Shown: positions 57,281 to 64,000 of the stretch, in pieces
Layout of the letters: every line of letters begins with the position of its first letter
How positions within the stretch are numbered: position 1 is the first letter of the stretch
DNA from: Bradyrhizobium sp. dw_78
Lineage (GTDB): Bacteria > Pseudomonadota > Alphaproteobacteria > Rhizobiales > Xanthobacteraceae
Reading direction: 5' to 3'
DNA length: 64,000 nt
NCBI RefSeq assembly: GCF_018449525.1
Contig: NZ_JAAVUS010000005.1
Span: 356,507 to 420,506 of the forward strand
Notes under the pieces: model-generated
What the model was told of the DNA's origin: nothing
What the model saw: the letters and a program-made list of their open reading frames with translations, nothing else
The model's database searches: none
Position numbers and translations under genes: made by a program

Positions 57281-57430
57281 ATGACGATGGCGGACCGCGG
57301 CAGCTTGAAGCTCGTCGGTTTTATTTTCGCGACCGTGACGCTGGCGGTGATGCTGACCACTGGAATGGTGGTGAAGGGATATGCCGATGGCGCCTACTCG
57401 CTCGAGGCCGCGTCGAGCGGCGGCGAATAG
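57281..57430 (+). CDS. Small single-pass membrane protein, 49 residues
   Basis: A short gene missed by ordinary length cut-offs. ATG ACG ATG GCG is preceded by AGGGG (57276-57280, very close to the first ATG and seven bases from the second at 57287). It encodes MTMADRGSLKLVGFIFATVT followed by LAVMLTTGMVVKGYADGAYS and a short Glu/Ser tail, ending TAG at 57430. One transmembrane helix (LVGFIFATVTLAVMLTTGMVV) with a basic N-terminal side. Function unknown. Codon use resembles neighbours (GCC, GGC, CTC). A family A repeat begins right after the stop. Confidence 0.62.
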   Translation: MTMADRGSLKLVGFIFATVTLAVMLTTGMVVKGYADGAYSLEAASSGGE

Positions 57431-57432
57431 GC

Positions 57433-57524
57433 TAGAGCGTGATCGGTTCTGATTGAATCAGGACCGAAGCTCTGGATTGTTGTTTCGACGCGTTTTCTTC
57501 ACGCGAACCGGTATCCACTTCGCT
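57433..57524 (-). repeat. Dispersed repeat family A, copy 7 (inverted orientation)
   Basis: On the minus strand it reads AGCGAAGTGGATACCGGTTC, GCGTGAAGAAAACGCGTCGA, AACAACAATCCAGAGCTTCG and GTCCTGATTCAATCAGAACC. It is an intact copy including the GTTCTGATTGAATCAGGAC dyad. It begins two bases after the stop of the small membrane protein gene. Confidence 0.85.
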
Positions 57525-57601
57525 AACCATACGCCGCGATGCGGCGCTTTCGGACGCAGCGCTCCCGAGCGAAGCGGGGCCTTGACGCGGCGACACCAAA
57601 T

Positions 57602-58405
57602 CTAGATCAGCCGCTCCTTCCGCAGCACGGCTTCGATCTCGCCAAAAACACGCGCCAGCCGTTCCGCCCATTGTTGCTGGCCGGCCTGATCGGCGATCAG
57701 ATCCTGGCGGATCTCGATCCCTGAATTCATCAGGCCGCGCGCCTCGCCATGCACGGGGATGGTGTAGTCGGTCGCATCGCTCACCGCGTAAGGCTCGTTG
57801 TCGCCGACCACCAGATCGGCCTCGGCGCGCAAATGCTTGAGCAACAGCGGCGGCAGTTTGGTGTCGCGATGATAGAGCGTGCCGATATGCCAGGGCCGCG
57901 CGATCCCCGCATAGACCGGCGTGAAGCTGTGCAGCGACACCAGCAGCGTCGGCAGGCCGTTGCGCAAACGTTCGTCGATCACCTCGTTGATGCGCCGGTG
58001 ATAGGGCTCGAAGATCTGTGCCCGCCGCGCTTCGGCCGCCTCGCGCGCGATGCCCTCGTTGCCGGGAATCGTGGTGGCCTCGCTGATGAGCGGGATCGAG
58101 CTTGCGGCGCCCGGCGGCCGGTTGCAGTCGATCACAAGGCGCGAATAGCGCTGCGCGACCAGATGCGCGTCGAGATGGTTCGACAGCGTTTCCGCGACGC
58201 CGGCGATGCCGACGTCCCACGCGATGTGGCGGGTCAGTTCGCTTTCGGGCAGCCCGAGATCGCCAAGCCGGCGCGGGATCAGCCGGCCGTAATGGTCGCA
58301 GGCGAGCAGGAATGGCGAACGTCCCGTTTCATGGCGTTCGTGGACCGGAGGAACCTCTTCGCTGCCGAGGAGTCGTGATATGCCGCTGACGCCGTTCAAA
58401 ATCAT
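57602..58405 (-). CDS. N-formylglutamate amidohydrolase family protein
   Basis: 267 residues. Conserved features are LLACDHYGRLIPRRLGDLGL, ELTRHIAWDVGIAGVAETLS, RLVIDCNRPPG and LLVSLHSFTPVY, with the metal-site residues of FGase-like enzymes (His, Asp, Glu). These hydrolases split N-formylglutamate or similar N-formyl/amidated substrates; this subgroup, common in rhizobia, is not tied to histidine degradation and no hut genes are near. Divergent from the transglutaminase-like pair. Confidence 0.9.
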   Translation of the reverse strand: MILNGVSGISRLLGSEEVPPVHERHETGRSPFLLACDHYGRLIPRRLGDLGLPESELTRHIAWDVGIAGVAETLSNHLDAHLVAQRYSRLVIDCNRPPGAASSIPLISEATTIPGNEGIAREAAEARRAQIFEPYHRRINEVIDERLRNGLPTLLVSLHSFTPVYAGIARPWHIGTLYHRDTKLPPLLLKHLRAEADLVVGDNEPYAVSDATDYTIPVHGEARGLMNSGIEIRQDLIADQAGQQQWAERLARVFGEIEAVLRKERLI

Positions 58406-58502
58406 TCTCTCGCGTGTTGCCTATCTAAGCGGCATACCGGCCTGGAAATGAGCAGCGGTCAGTATAGATTAGATGGCCCGAATTGACGATGATTGCCCGA
58501 CG

Positions 58503-59393
58503 ATGCCGCTACTGACCGTTCATCACAAGACCCTTTATCGCTACACCCACCCGGTGGCGTTCGGCGAGCATCGCATCATGCTGCGCCCGCGCGACAGCCA
58601 TGACCTGCGCCTGCTGTCGAGCGATCTCGAGATCGTGCCCGAGCCGGCGTCGCTGCGCTGGATCCACGACGTGTTCGGCAACAGCGTCGCGATCGCGACC
58701 TTCGACCGGCGCGCGCAGACCCTGTCGTTCACCAGCACCGCCACGGTCGAGCACAACCCGGCCGACGAATTCGCGCTGACCGCCGACGATCCCGCCTATT
58801 TCTATCCGTTCCTCTACGACGAGGAGGAATTCCCCGATCTTGCTCAGTTCATCACGCCGCAATATGGCGATCCCAACGGCGAATTGTCGGCCTGGGCGCG
58901 GCAATATCTCTATGCCGACGGGCCGACGCCGACATTCAACATCCTGAGCGGCATGACGCACGGCATCCGCAACAGTTTCGCCTACCGCAAGCGGCACGAG
59001 CAGGGCACCCAGCATCCGCTCGATACGCTGCAGACGGGATCGGGCACCTGTCGCGACTATGCGCTGTTCATGATCGAGGCGCTGCGGCGGCTCGGCATCG
59101 CCGCGCGCTTCGTGTCGGGCTATCTGTTCGTTCATGGCGAGCGCGATCAGGGATATGTCGGCGGCGGCTCGACCCACGCCTGGGTCCAGGTCTATCTGCC
59201 GAGCGCCGGCTGGATCGAGTTCGATCCGACCAACGGCATCATCGGCACCCGCGATCTGATCCGCGTCGCGGTGGCGCGCGATCCGCGCCAGGCGGTTCCG
59301 CTGCACGGCACCTATCTCGGCTCGCCGGATGCCTTTGCCGGCATGGACGTCAGCATCAATGTCGTGGCTGCCTCCGAGGATGCGGGGACCTGA
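58503..59393 (+). CDS. Transglutaminase-like cysteine protein, first of a pair
   Basis: 296 residues. The N-terminal beta domain (LTVHHKTLYRYTHPVAFGEH) is the 'transglutaminase N' type. The core has the full triad: Cys in GSGTCRDYALFMIEALRRLG, His in GGSTHAWVQVYLPSAGWIEF, and Asp in FDPTNGIIGTRDLI. The family is predicted to be protease- or crosslinker-like. The ATG at 58503 (MPLLTVHHKTLY) is preferred over 58473. The next transglutaminase-like gene starts three bases after its stop, and the two probably work together. Confidence 0.9.
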   Translation: MPLLTVHHKTLYRYTHPVAFGEHRIMLRPRDSHDLRLLSSDLEIVPEPASLRWIHDVFGNSVAIATFDRRAQTLSFTSTATVEHNPADEFALTADDPAYFYPFLYDEEEFPDLAQFITPQYGDPNGELSAWARQYLYADGPTPTFNILSGMTHGIRNSFAYRKRHEQGTQHPLDTLQTGSGTCRDYALFMIEALRRLGIAARFVSGYLFVHGERDQGYVGGGSTHAWVQVYLPSAGWIEFDPTNGIIGTRDLIRVAVARDPRQAVPLHGTYLGSPDAFAGMDVSINVVAASEDAGT

Positions 59394-59395
59394 AC

Positions 59396-60208
59396 ATGGA
59401 AATCAAGGTCGGTTTCGAGATTGCCTATGCCGCGGCGCAGCCGACGCCGATGGTGATCATGCTCTCGATCCATCCCTCGCGCTTTTCCGACATCGTCGGT
59501 ACCGAAAGCATTGCGGCCGAGCCGAATGTGCCGATCGGCTTTTACCGCGACAGTTTCGGCAATGTCTGCGGCCGGCTGGTGGCGCCCGCCGGCGGCGTGA
59601 CCTTTCGCGGCAGCGCGCTGGTGCGCGACAGCGGCTTGCCTGATGCGGTGAACCCGGATGCGCAGCAGATTCCGGTCGAGCAACTGCCCGACGAACTCCT
59701 GCTCTATCTGATGCCGAGCCGCTATTGCGAGACCGACAAGCTCACCGATATCGCCTGGTCGCTGTTCGGCAACACGCCGCCCGGCTGGGCGCGGGTCCAG
59801 GCCATCGTCGAATTCGTACACAACCACGTCACCTTCGGCTATCAGCATGCGCATCACTGGAAGTCGGCGCATGACGTCTATGAGAGTCGCGCCGGCGTCT
59901 GCCGCGACTTCGCGCATCTGGCGTTGACCTTCTGCCGCTGCATGGGCATCCCGGCGCGCTATTGCACCGGCTATCTCGGCGATATCGGCGTGCCGCCGGA
60001 TCCCGCGCCGATGGATTTCTCCGGCTGGTTCCAGGTCTACCTGTCGGGCCAGTGGTACACCTTCGATGCGCGGCATAATCATCCGCGGATCGGCCGCATC
60101 CTGATGGGCACCGGCCGCGACGCCGCCGACGTGGCGCTGACCACCAGCTTCGGCCGGATGGACTTGGTGAAATTCTTCGTCGTCACCGACGAGGTCGTGC
60201 CGGCGTGA
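59396..60208 (+). CDS. Transglutaminase-like protein lacking the canonical His, second of a pair
   Basis: 270 residues. N-terminal part MEIKVGFEIAYAAAQPTPMV and the Cys motif AGVCRDFAHLALTFCRCMGI match transglutaminase-like proteins. Where the catalytic His normally sits in H-A-W, this reads PMDFSGWFQVYLSGQWYTFD, so Ser-Gly replaces His-Ala. The Asp (TFDARHN) is retained. Cys with no aligned His suggests either a relocated base (DARHN) or loss of catalysis and a partner role for the preceding intact paralogue. The gene starts three bases after that gene's stop codon. Confidence 0.85.
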   Translation: MEIKVGFEIAYAAAQPTPMVIMLSIHPSRFSDIVGTESIAAEPNVPIGFYRDSFGNVCGRLVAPAGGVTFRGSALVRDSGLPDAVNPDAQQIPVEQLPDELLLYLMPSRYCETDKLTDIAWSLFGNTPPGWARVQAIVEFVHNHVTFGYQHAHHWKSAHDVYESRAGVCRDFAHLALTFCRCMGIPARYCTGYLGDIGVPPDPAPMDFSGWFQVYLSGQWYTFDARHNHPRIGRILMGTGRDAADVALTTSFGRMDLVKFFVVTDEVVPA

Positions 60209-60220
60209 GCCGTCGCCGCA

Positions 60221-60253
60221 CCGTCATTGCTTCGCTTGCGCCCGCAATGACGG
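60221..60253. repeat. CCGTCATTGC dyad, mini family B
   Basis: CCGTCATTGC at 60221-60230 pairs perfectly with GCAATGACGG at 60244-60253. A small hairpin between the second transglutaminase-like gene and the GGCT-like gene. Confidence 0.7.
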
Positions 60254-60266
60254 TATAACCCAATCC

Positions 60267-60680
60267 ATGACCTCCGATCGTCTCTTCGTTTACGGCACCT
60301 TGATGCGCGGCTTCGATCATCCGATGGCGCAATTGTTGTCGCGCAGCGCCGACTTTCTCGGCGAGGCGCGCTGCCGGGGCCGGCTCTATCTGGTGAAGCA
60401 CTATCCCGGCCTGGTGCTGTCGGATGATTCCGCCGACGCCGTGTTCGGCGAACTGTACCGGCTGCGCCAGCCCAGGGAATTGCTGCGCGAGTTCGACATG
60501 TACGAAGCCTGCGGCGAAGGTTTTCCGGAGCCGACCGAATATCTCCGGCAGATGCTGCCGGTCACGTTGGGCGATGGCGCCGCCGGCGAGCCCCAGGTGC
60601 TGGAGGCCTGGACCTATGTCTATAACTGGCCGGTAACGCAGCTGCCGCGGATCGCCTCGGGCCGGTTCATGGAGAAATAG
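60267..60680 (+). CDS. Gamma-glutamylcyclotransferase-like (AIG2/YtfP) protein
   Basis: 137-residue GGCT-fold protein. The substrate-loop motif YGTLMRGFDHPM at residues 9-20 and the catalytic Glu in FDMYEACGEG fit the gamma-glutamylcyclotransferase/YtfP family. Activity could be on gamma-glutamyl or related amines, but many members have unknown substrates. It ends ASGRFMEK. The start ATG at 60267 is supported by MTSDRLFVYGTL. It lies 58 bases after the transglutaminase-like pair and may share a transcript with it. Confidence 0.88.
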   Translation: MTSDRLFVYGTLMRGFDHPMAQLLSRSADFLGEARCRGRLYLVKHYPGLVLSDDSADAVFGELYRLRQPRELLREFDMYEACGEGFPEPTEYLRQMLPVTLGDGAAGEPQVLEAWTYVYNWPVTQLPRIASGRFMEK

Positions 60681-60688
60681 CGGAGGCC

Positions 60689-60805
60689 GTCATTCCGGGG
60701 CGCGACGAGGTCGCGAGCCCGGAATCTCGAGATTGTTGCGCGAGATTCTCCGATGCGCAATTGCGCATCTGAGGCCTGGCTCTTCGAGCCGTCCCGGAAT
60801 GACGG
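60689..60805. repeat. Dispersed GTCATTCCGG palindrome, family B, copy 8
   Basis: CGTCATTCCGGGGCGCGACG, CCCGGAATCTCGAGATTG and then the centre GATGCGCAATTGCGCATC and right arm CGTCCCGGAATGACGG. The centre equals that of copy 2 at 13.4 kb. It lies before dnaG. Confidence 0.85.
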
Positions 60806-60926
60806 AAGGAGCCCCTGTGAATAGCAGGGGGAGAATCCGATGGTCCTCGTGTTTCGCTCCGGCCGCCCTATAACCATATCCGGTTGGCAGCCGCCCAACA
60901 CTCCAGACACAGTTCATACCTCTCTC

Positions 60927-62948
60927 ATGCGCTTCACGCCTCAATTCCTCGAAGATCTGCGCGCCCGGCTTCCGGTGTCGGAAGTCGTGGGCAAGCGGGT
61001 GAAGCTGAAGCGGGCGGGGCGGGAGTGGAAGGGCCTGTCGCCGTTCCAGCAGGAAAAGACGCCCTCGTTCACCGTCAACGACCAGAAGCAATTCTACCAC
61101 GACTTCTCGACCGGCAAGCACGGCAACATCTTCGACTTCGTGATGGAGACCGAGGGCGTCTCCTTTCCCGAAGCCGTCGAGCGGCTGGCCTCGATGGCCG
61201 GGATGGCGCTGCCGGCGGTGACGCCGGATGCCGCGCGGCACGAGCAGCGCCGCAGGACGCTTTATGACGTGATGGAACTGGCGGCGAAGTTCTTCGCCGA
61301 CACGCTGGCCTCGCGTCATGGCGCCAAGGCGCGCGGCTATCTCGCCGATCGCGCGATCTCGCCCGCGACGCAAGTGCAGTTCCGGCTCGGCTATGCGCCC
61401 GGCGAGCGTTTCGCGCTGAAGGAATATCTGGGCGCGCAGGGTATTCCGGTCGAGGACATGGTCGAAGCGGGATTATTGATCGCGGGCGACGATATCCCGG
61501 TGCCCTATGACCGTTTCCGCGACCGCGTGATGTTTCCGATTGCGGATTTGCGCAACCGCATCATCGCCTTCGGCGGCCGCGCGCTGGAGAAGGACGTCGC
61601 CGCGAAATATCTGAACTCGCCGGAAACGCCGTTGTTTCACAAGGGCGACAATCTCTACAACCTCAGCCCCGCGCGGCAGGCCGCGCATGACGGCGCGCCG
61701 CTGGTCGTGGTCGAAGGCTATGTCGACGTCATCGCCATGGTGACGGCGGGCTTTGCCGCCAGCGTCGCGCCGCTCGGCACCGCGCTGACCGAAAACCAGC
61801 TCGCGCTGTTGTGGAAGATGGCGGACGAGCCGATCCTGTGTTTCGACGGCGACCGCGCCGGGCAGAAGGCGGCCTGGCGCGCCGCCGACCTGGCGCTGCC
61901 GCATCTGAAACCCGGCAAGAGTCTTCGTTTCGCGCTGTTGCCGGAGGGCCAGGACCCCGACGATTTGGCGCGCTCCGGCGGCCGCGGCGCGATCGAGGAG
62001 GTGATCGGGGCCGCGCGCGGCCTCGCCGCGATGGTCTGGTCGCGCGAGATCGAGGGCGGCTCCTACGCCACGCCCGAGCGCCGCGCCGCGCTGGAAGCGC
62101 GGATCGGCGAACTCACCAACGGCATCCGCGACGAGGTGGTGCGGCGCTATTATCGCCAGGACCTGACCGAGCGGTTGCAGCGGATGTTCGCGCCGGAGGG
62201 CGCGCGCGGCGGCTACGGCCAAAGGAATTATCACGGCAATTATCGGGGAGGCGGCGCCGAATCACCCCGGCGCTTTACCCCCCGCACCGCCGGTGCCGGC
62301 GGCCGGTTCGCTTCCGCCGGTCCGAGAGGGCAGGGGATAACTGGACCCTCGGCGCTGGCCCGTGGACCCTACCAGGCGGCGAGCCCCCAGCTGGCCCTGA
62401 GCCCGATCATGCGCGGCCAGCGCAGCGCGATCTCGCGCCGGGAGGCCCTGATCCTGCAATCCTTGATTAACCATCCCTGGCTGCTGCACGACCATCTGGA
62501 AGAGGTGGCGGCGCTGGAATTGGCTCATCCGGAAAGCCACAAATTGCGCGCCGGAATCATCGCCGCTTTCGCCCATGACCACCACCACAGCCAGGATGTC
62601 TCGGAGCAAAGCGAGAAGATGCGCGCCGACCTCGAGGCTGGCGGATTTTCACAAATCCTTCAAAGGGTTGAGCGGGGGATCACGACCTCGGCGGTGTGGG
62701 GCGCGCAGGCCCGCGCGGCGCGCGAGGACGTTCTTTCCACCTGGCACCAGCTCGTCTCCTTGCATCGCCAGTGGCACTCCTTACTTAGGGAATTGAAGGA
62801 CGCCGAGTTGGCCCTGGGCGAGGATGCGAGCGAGGCCAATATGGCGTGGCTGCGGGACGTCAAGGACAGGTTGGCCGCGATGGATGGAACGGAGGCCCTG
62901 ATCGAGGGCTTCGGCGAATCATCGGGCCGGTTCCAGCGAAGCGTCTGA
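60927..62948 (+). CDS. dnaG: DNA primase without zinc ligands
   Basis: 673-residue primase making RNA primers at the replication fork. TOPRIM motifs are intact: VVVEGYVDVIAMVTAG (Glu) and CFDGDRAGQKAAWRAADLAL (DGD). The basic RNAP-like core (FRDRVMFPIADLRNRIIAFG) is also present. The C-terminal helicase-binding part (ISRREALILQSLINHPW) looks complete. In the N-terminal CHC2 domain the motif reads GLSPFQQEKTPSFTVNDQKQ and FYHDFSTGKHGNIF: Ser, Gln, Asp and Thr stand where Cys, His, Cys and Cys bind zinc. MRFTPQFLEDLRARLPV at 60927 is the start. rpoD follows. Confidence 0.96.
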   Translation: MRFTPQFLEDLRARLPVSEVVGKRVKLKRAGREWKGLSPFQQEKTPSFTVNDQKQFYHDFSTGKHGNIFDFVMETEGVSFPEAVERLASMAGMALPAVTPDAARHEQRRRTLYDVMELAAKFFADTLASRHGAKARGYLADRAISPATQVQFRLGYAPGERFALKEYLGAQGIPVEDMVEAGLLIAGDDIPVPYDRFRDRVMFPIADLRNRIIAFGGRALEKDVAAKYLNSPETPLFHKGDNLYNLSPARQAAHDGAPLVVVEGYVDVIAMVTAGFAASVAPLGTALTENQLALLWKMADEPILCFDGDRAGQKAAWRAADLALPHLKPGKSLRFALLPEGQDPDDLARSGGRGAIEEVIGAARGLAAMVWSREIEGGSYATPERRAALEARIGELTNGIRDEVVRRYYRQDLTERLQRMFAPEGARGGYGQRNYHGNYRGGGAESPRRFTPRTAGAGGRFASAGPRGQGITGPSALARGPYQAASPQLALSPIMRGQRSAISRREALILQSLINHPWLLHDHLEEVAALELAHPESHKLRAGIIAAFAHDHHHSQDVSEQSEKMRADLEAGGFSQILQRVERGITTSAVWGAQARAAREDVLSTWHQLVSLHRQWHSLLRELKDAELALGEDASEANMAWLRDVKDRLAAMDGTEALIEGFGESSGRFQRSV

Positions 62949-62991
62949 AAAATGATGCGGACGGCCCCGGCCGGAACCGCGGAAAAGACTC

Positions 62992-63010
62992 GCCAAACCT
63001 ATGGTTTGGC
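62992..63010. other. Perfect hairpin after dnaG
   Basis: GCCAAACC TAT GGTTTGGC. No U-tract follows on the plus strand (TGCAAAAACA), so it is not a standard intrinsic terminator. It may still attenuate or protect the dnaG transcript. Confidence 0.45.
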
Positions 63011-63023
63011 TGCAAAAACAGGG

Positions 63024-63038
63024 TTAATCAAAGCTTAA
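63024..63038. promoter_or_regulatory. CtrA-type box TTAA-N7-TTAA upstream of rpoD
   Basis: TTAATCAAAGCTTAA fits the CtrA half-sites with the right spacing; the final C of the consensus is G. About 250 bases upstream of the rpoD ATG. Confidence 0.4.
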
Positions 63039-63046
63039 GAGGTCCG

Positions 63047-63108
63047 TAGCATTTTCCGGCGAAGTGCAAACCGGTTCGCCGCTGGAAGATGCGACATATC
63101 AAAATGCC
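63047..63108 (+). repeat. Family A fragment upstream of rpoD
   Basis: AGCATTTTCCGGCGAAGTGC, AAACCGGTTCGCCGCTGGAA and ATGCGACATATCAAAATGC resemble the first half of family A, with the GTTCTGAT dyad missing. Confidence 0.5.
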
Positions 63109-63286
63109 GCGTATTCTGATGGCACGTCATTTCTGTGGAAGAGGCGCGGGGCTAAGGGGCACGTAACCGGTTGGAGCAATTCGGGGGTGGCGAACGATCA
63201 GCGCCGCCCTTTGCGCATCACACGTGACGTTTGGATCGAGGCAGGCGCGGCGACGCATCTGTATGAGCGCGTTTCAGGAGCAATGA

Positions 63287-64000
63287 ATGGCCACCAAGGC
63301 AAAGACGCTGCAGGTCAAGGACAAGGAAAAAGACGACAAGGCCGCAGATGCGCCCGAGAAGGATTCCGTCGACGCGCCGTCGCCGTTGCTCGATCTGTCG
63401 GATGCCGCCGTCAAGAAGATGATCAAGCAGGCCAAGAAGCGCGGCTTCGTGACCTTCGATCAGCTCAATGAAGTGCTGCCGTCCGACACCACCTCGCCGG
63501 AGCAGATCGAGGACATCATGTCGATGCTCTCCGACATGGGCATCAACGTGTCCGAGGCCGACGACGCCGAGAACGAGGAAGAAAAGGACGAGGCCGAGGA
63601 CGAGACCGACAACGAGCTTGTCGAGGTCACGCAGAAGGCCGTCACCGAGGTCAAGAAATCCGAGCCCGGCGAGCGCACCGACGATCCAGTCCGCATGTAT
63701 CTGCGCGAGATGGGCACGGTCGAGCTGCTGTCGCGCGAGGGCGAAATCGCGATCGCCAAGCGCATCGAGGCCGGCCGCGAGGCGATGATCGCGGGGCTGT
63801 GCGAAAGCCCGCTGACCTTCCAGGCCATCATCATCTGGCGCGACGAACTCAACGAAGGCAAGATCTTCCTTCGCGACATCATCGATCTCGAAGCGACCTA
63901 TGCCGGTCCCGACGCCAAGAACAACATGAACCCGGCGATGATCGGCGCTCCCGCGAGCGCCGACGGCCGGCCCGCCGAGCTGGGAAGAGAGCCGGGGAGG
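63287..64000 (+). CDS. rpoD: RNA polymerase primary sigma factor RpoD (3' end outside window)
   Basis: Housekeeping sigma-70. The first 238 residues are visible and the frame is open to base 64000. Region 1.1 (DLSDAAVKKMIKQAKKRGFV, LNEVLPSDTTSPEQIEDIMS) is followed by an acidic stretch (EEEKDEAEDETDNE) and region 1.2 (DDPVRMYLREMGTVELLSRE, IAKRIEAGREAM). It starts MATKAKTLQVKDKEK at 63287 with AGGAG seven bases upstream; the ATG at 63283 is out of frame. It follows dnaG, as in the classical macromolecular synthesis operon, with a 338-base gap. Confidence 0.95.
   Translation, partial: MATKAKTLQVKDKEKDDKAADAPEKDSVDAPSPLLDLSDAAVKKMIKQAKKRGFVTFDQLNEVLPSDTTSPEQIEDIMSMLSDMGINVSEADDAENEEEKDEAEDETDNELVEVTQKAVTEVKKSEPGERTDDPVRMYLREMGTVELLSREGEIAIAKRIEAGREAMIAGLCESPLTFQAIIIWRDELNEGKIFLRDIIDLEATYAGPDAKNNMNPAMIGAPASADGRPAELGREPGR

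Larger units (their letters stand above)
62949..63286. other. dnaG-rpoD intergenic region
   Basis: 338 bases. It contains a perfect 8-bp hairpin with TAT loop (62992-63010), a CtrA-type TTAA-N7-TTAA box (63024-63038) and a family A fragment (63047-63108). GGAG serves as ribosome-binding site for rpoD at 63277-63280. No gene is convincing here. Confidence 0.55.

Overview
The window is chromosomal DNA of a high-GC alphaproteobacterium of the Bradyrhizobium / Nitrobacteraceae type. This rests on gene content, on RibH2 behind an FMN riboswitch, on a DnaG without zinc ligands, on CtrA-type TTAA-N7-TTAA boxes, and on several families of dispersed intergenic palindromes familiar from that group. No tRNA, rRNA, CRISPR array, insertion sequence, integrase or prophage gene was found. 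Most genes are housekeeping, and many are translationally coupled by 4-bp start/stop overlaps.

Region by region. 1-4.2 kb: rRNA modification (rluB, cut by the window edge; rsmD), mutL and arfB. 4.3-13.3 kb: an exported M16 peptidase pair (one catalytic, one degenerate), an exported protein of unknown function, lspA-ileS, ribF and a CheY-like regulator. 13.5-22.2 kb: a HAD phosphatase, a membrane EAL-like protein with a degenerate active site, a class III aminotransferase, and a uvrC / pgsA-moaD-moaE-prmB run. 22.5-27.4 kb: an outer-membrane barrel with a CtrA-like box and a clear terminator, a cold-shock protein, rlmJ, a secreted RNase T2 and small exported proteins. 27.4-34 kb: a MarR / response regulator / histidine kinase operon divergent from ilvE, then hisS behind a tandem/palindromic operator-like sequence, a tautomerase and a thioesterase. 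34-37 kb: proC, a YbjN protein and an FMN riboswitch controlling ribH2.

The most distinctive block is 37.1-46.2 kb: coxC-coxM-coxS-coxL-coxD-coxE-coxF-coxG, an aerobic Mo-Cu carbon monoxide dehydrogenase cluster. CoxL carries the form I active-site motif AYRCSFR (Cys385), so the enzyme is predicted to oxidise CO rather than be one of the many form II homologues. CoxM (FAD), CoxS (2 x [2Fe-2S]) and CoxL (Mo-Cu) form the enzyme. CoxD, CoxE and CoxF are maturation proteins, CoxG is a membrane-association factor, and CoxC is an MHYT-LytTR membrane sensor and regulator. Palindromic repeats of three different families lie in the M/S, L/D and E/F junctions.

46.3-64 kb: prs, a lipoprotein, lgt / NDUFAF7-like methyltransferase / pgeF, a dienelactone-hydrolase-like enzyme, ubiK, rplY-pth-ychF, two MaoC-type hydratases, a 49-residue membrane protein, an N-formylglutamate amidohydrolase-like protein, two transglutaminase-like proteins (the second without its canonical His), a GGCT-like protein, dnaG without zinc ligands, and the start of rpoD, which runs off the end.
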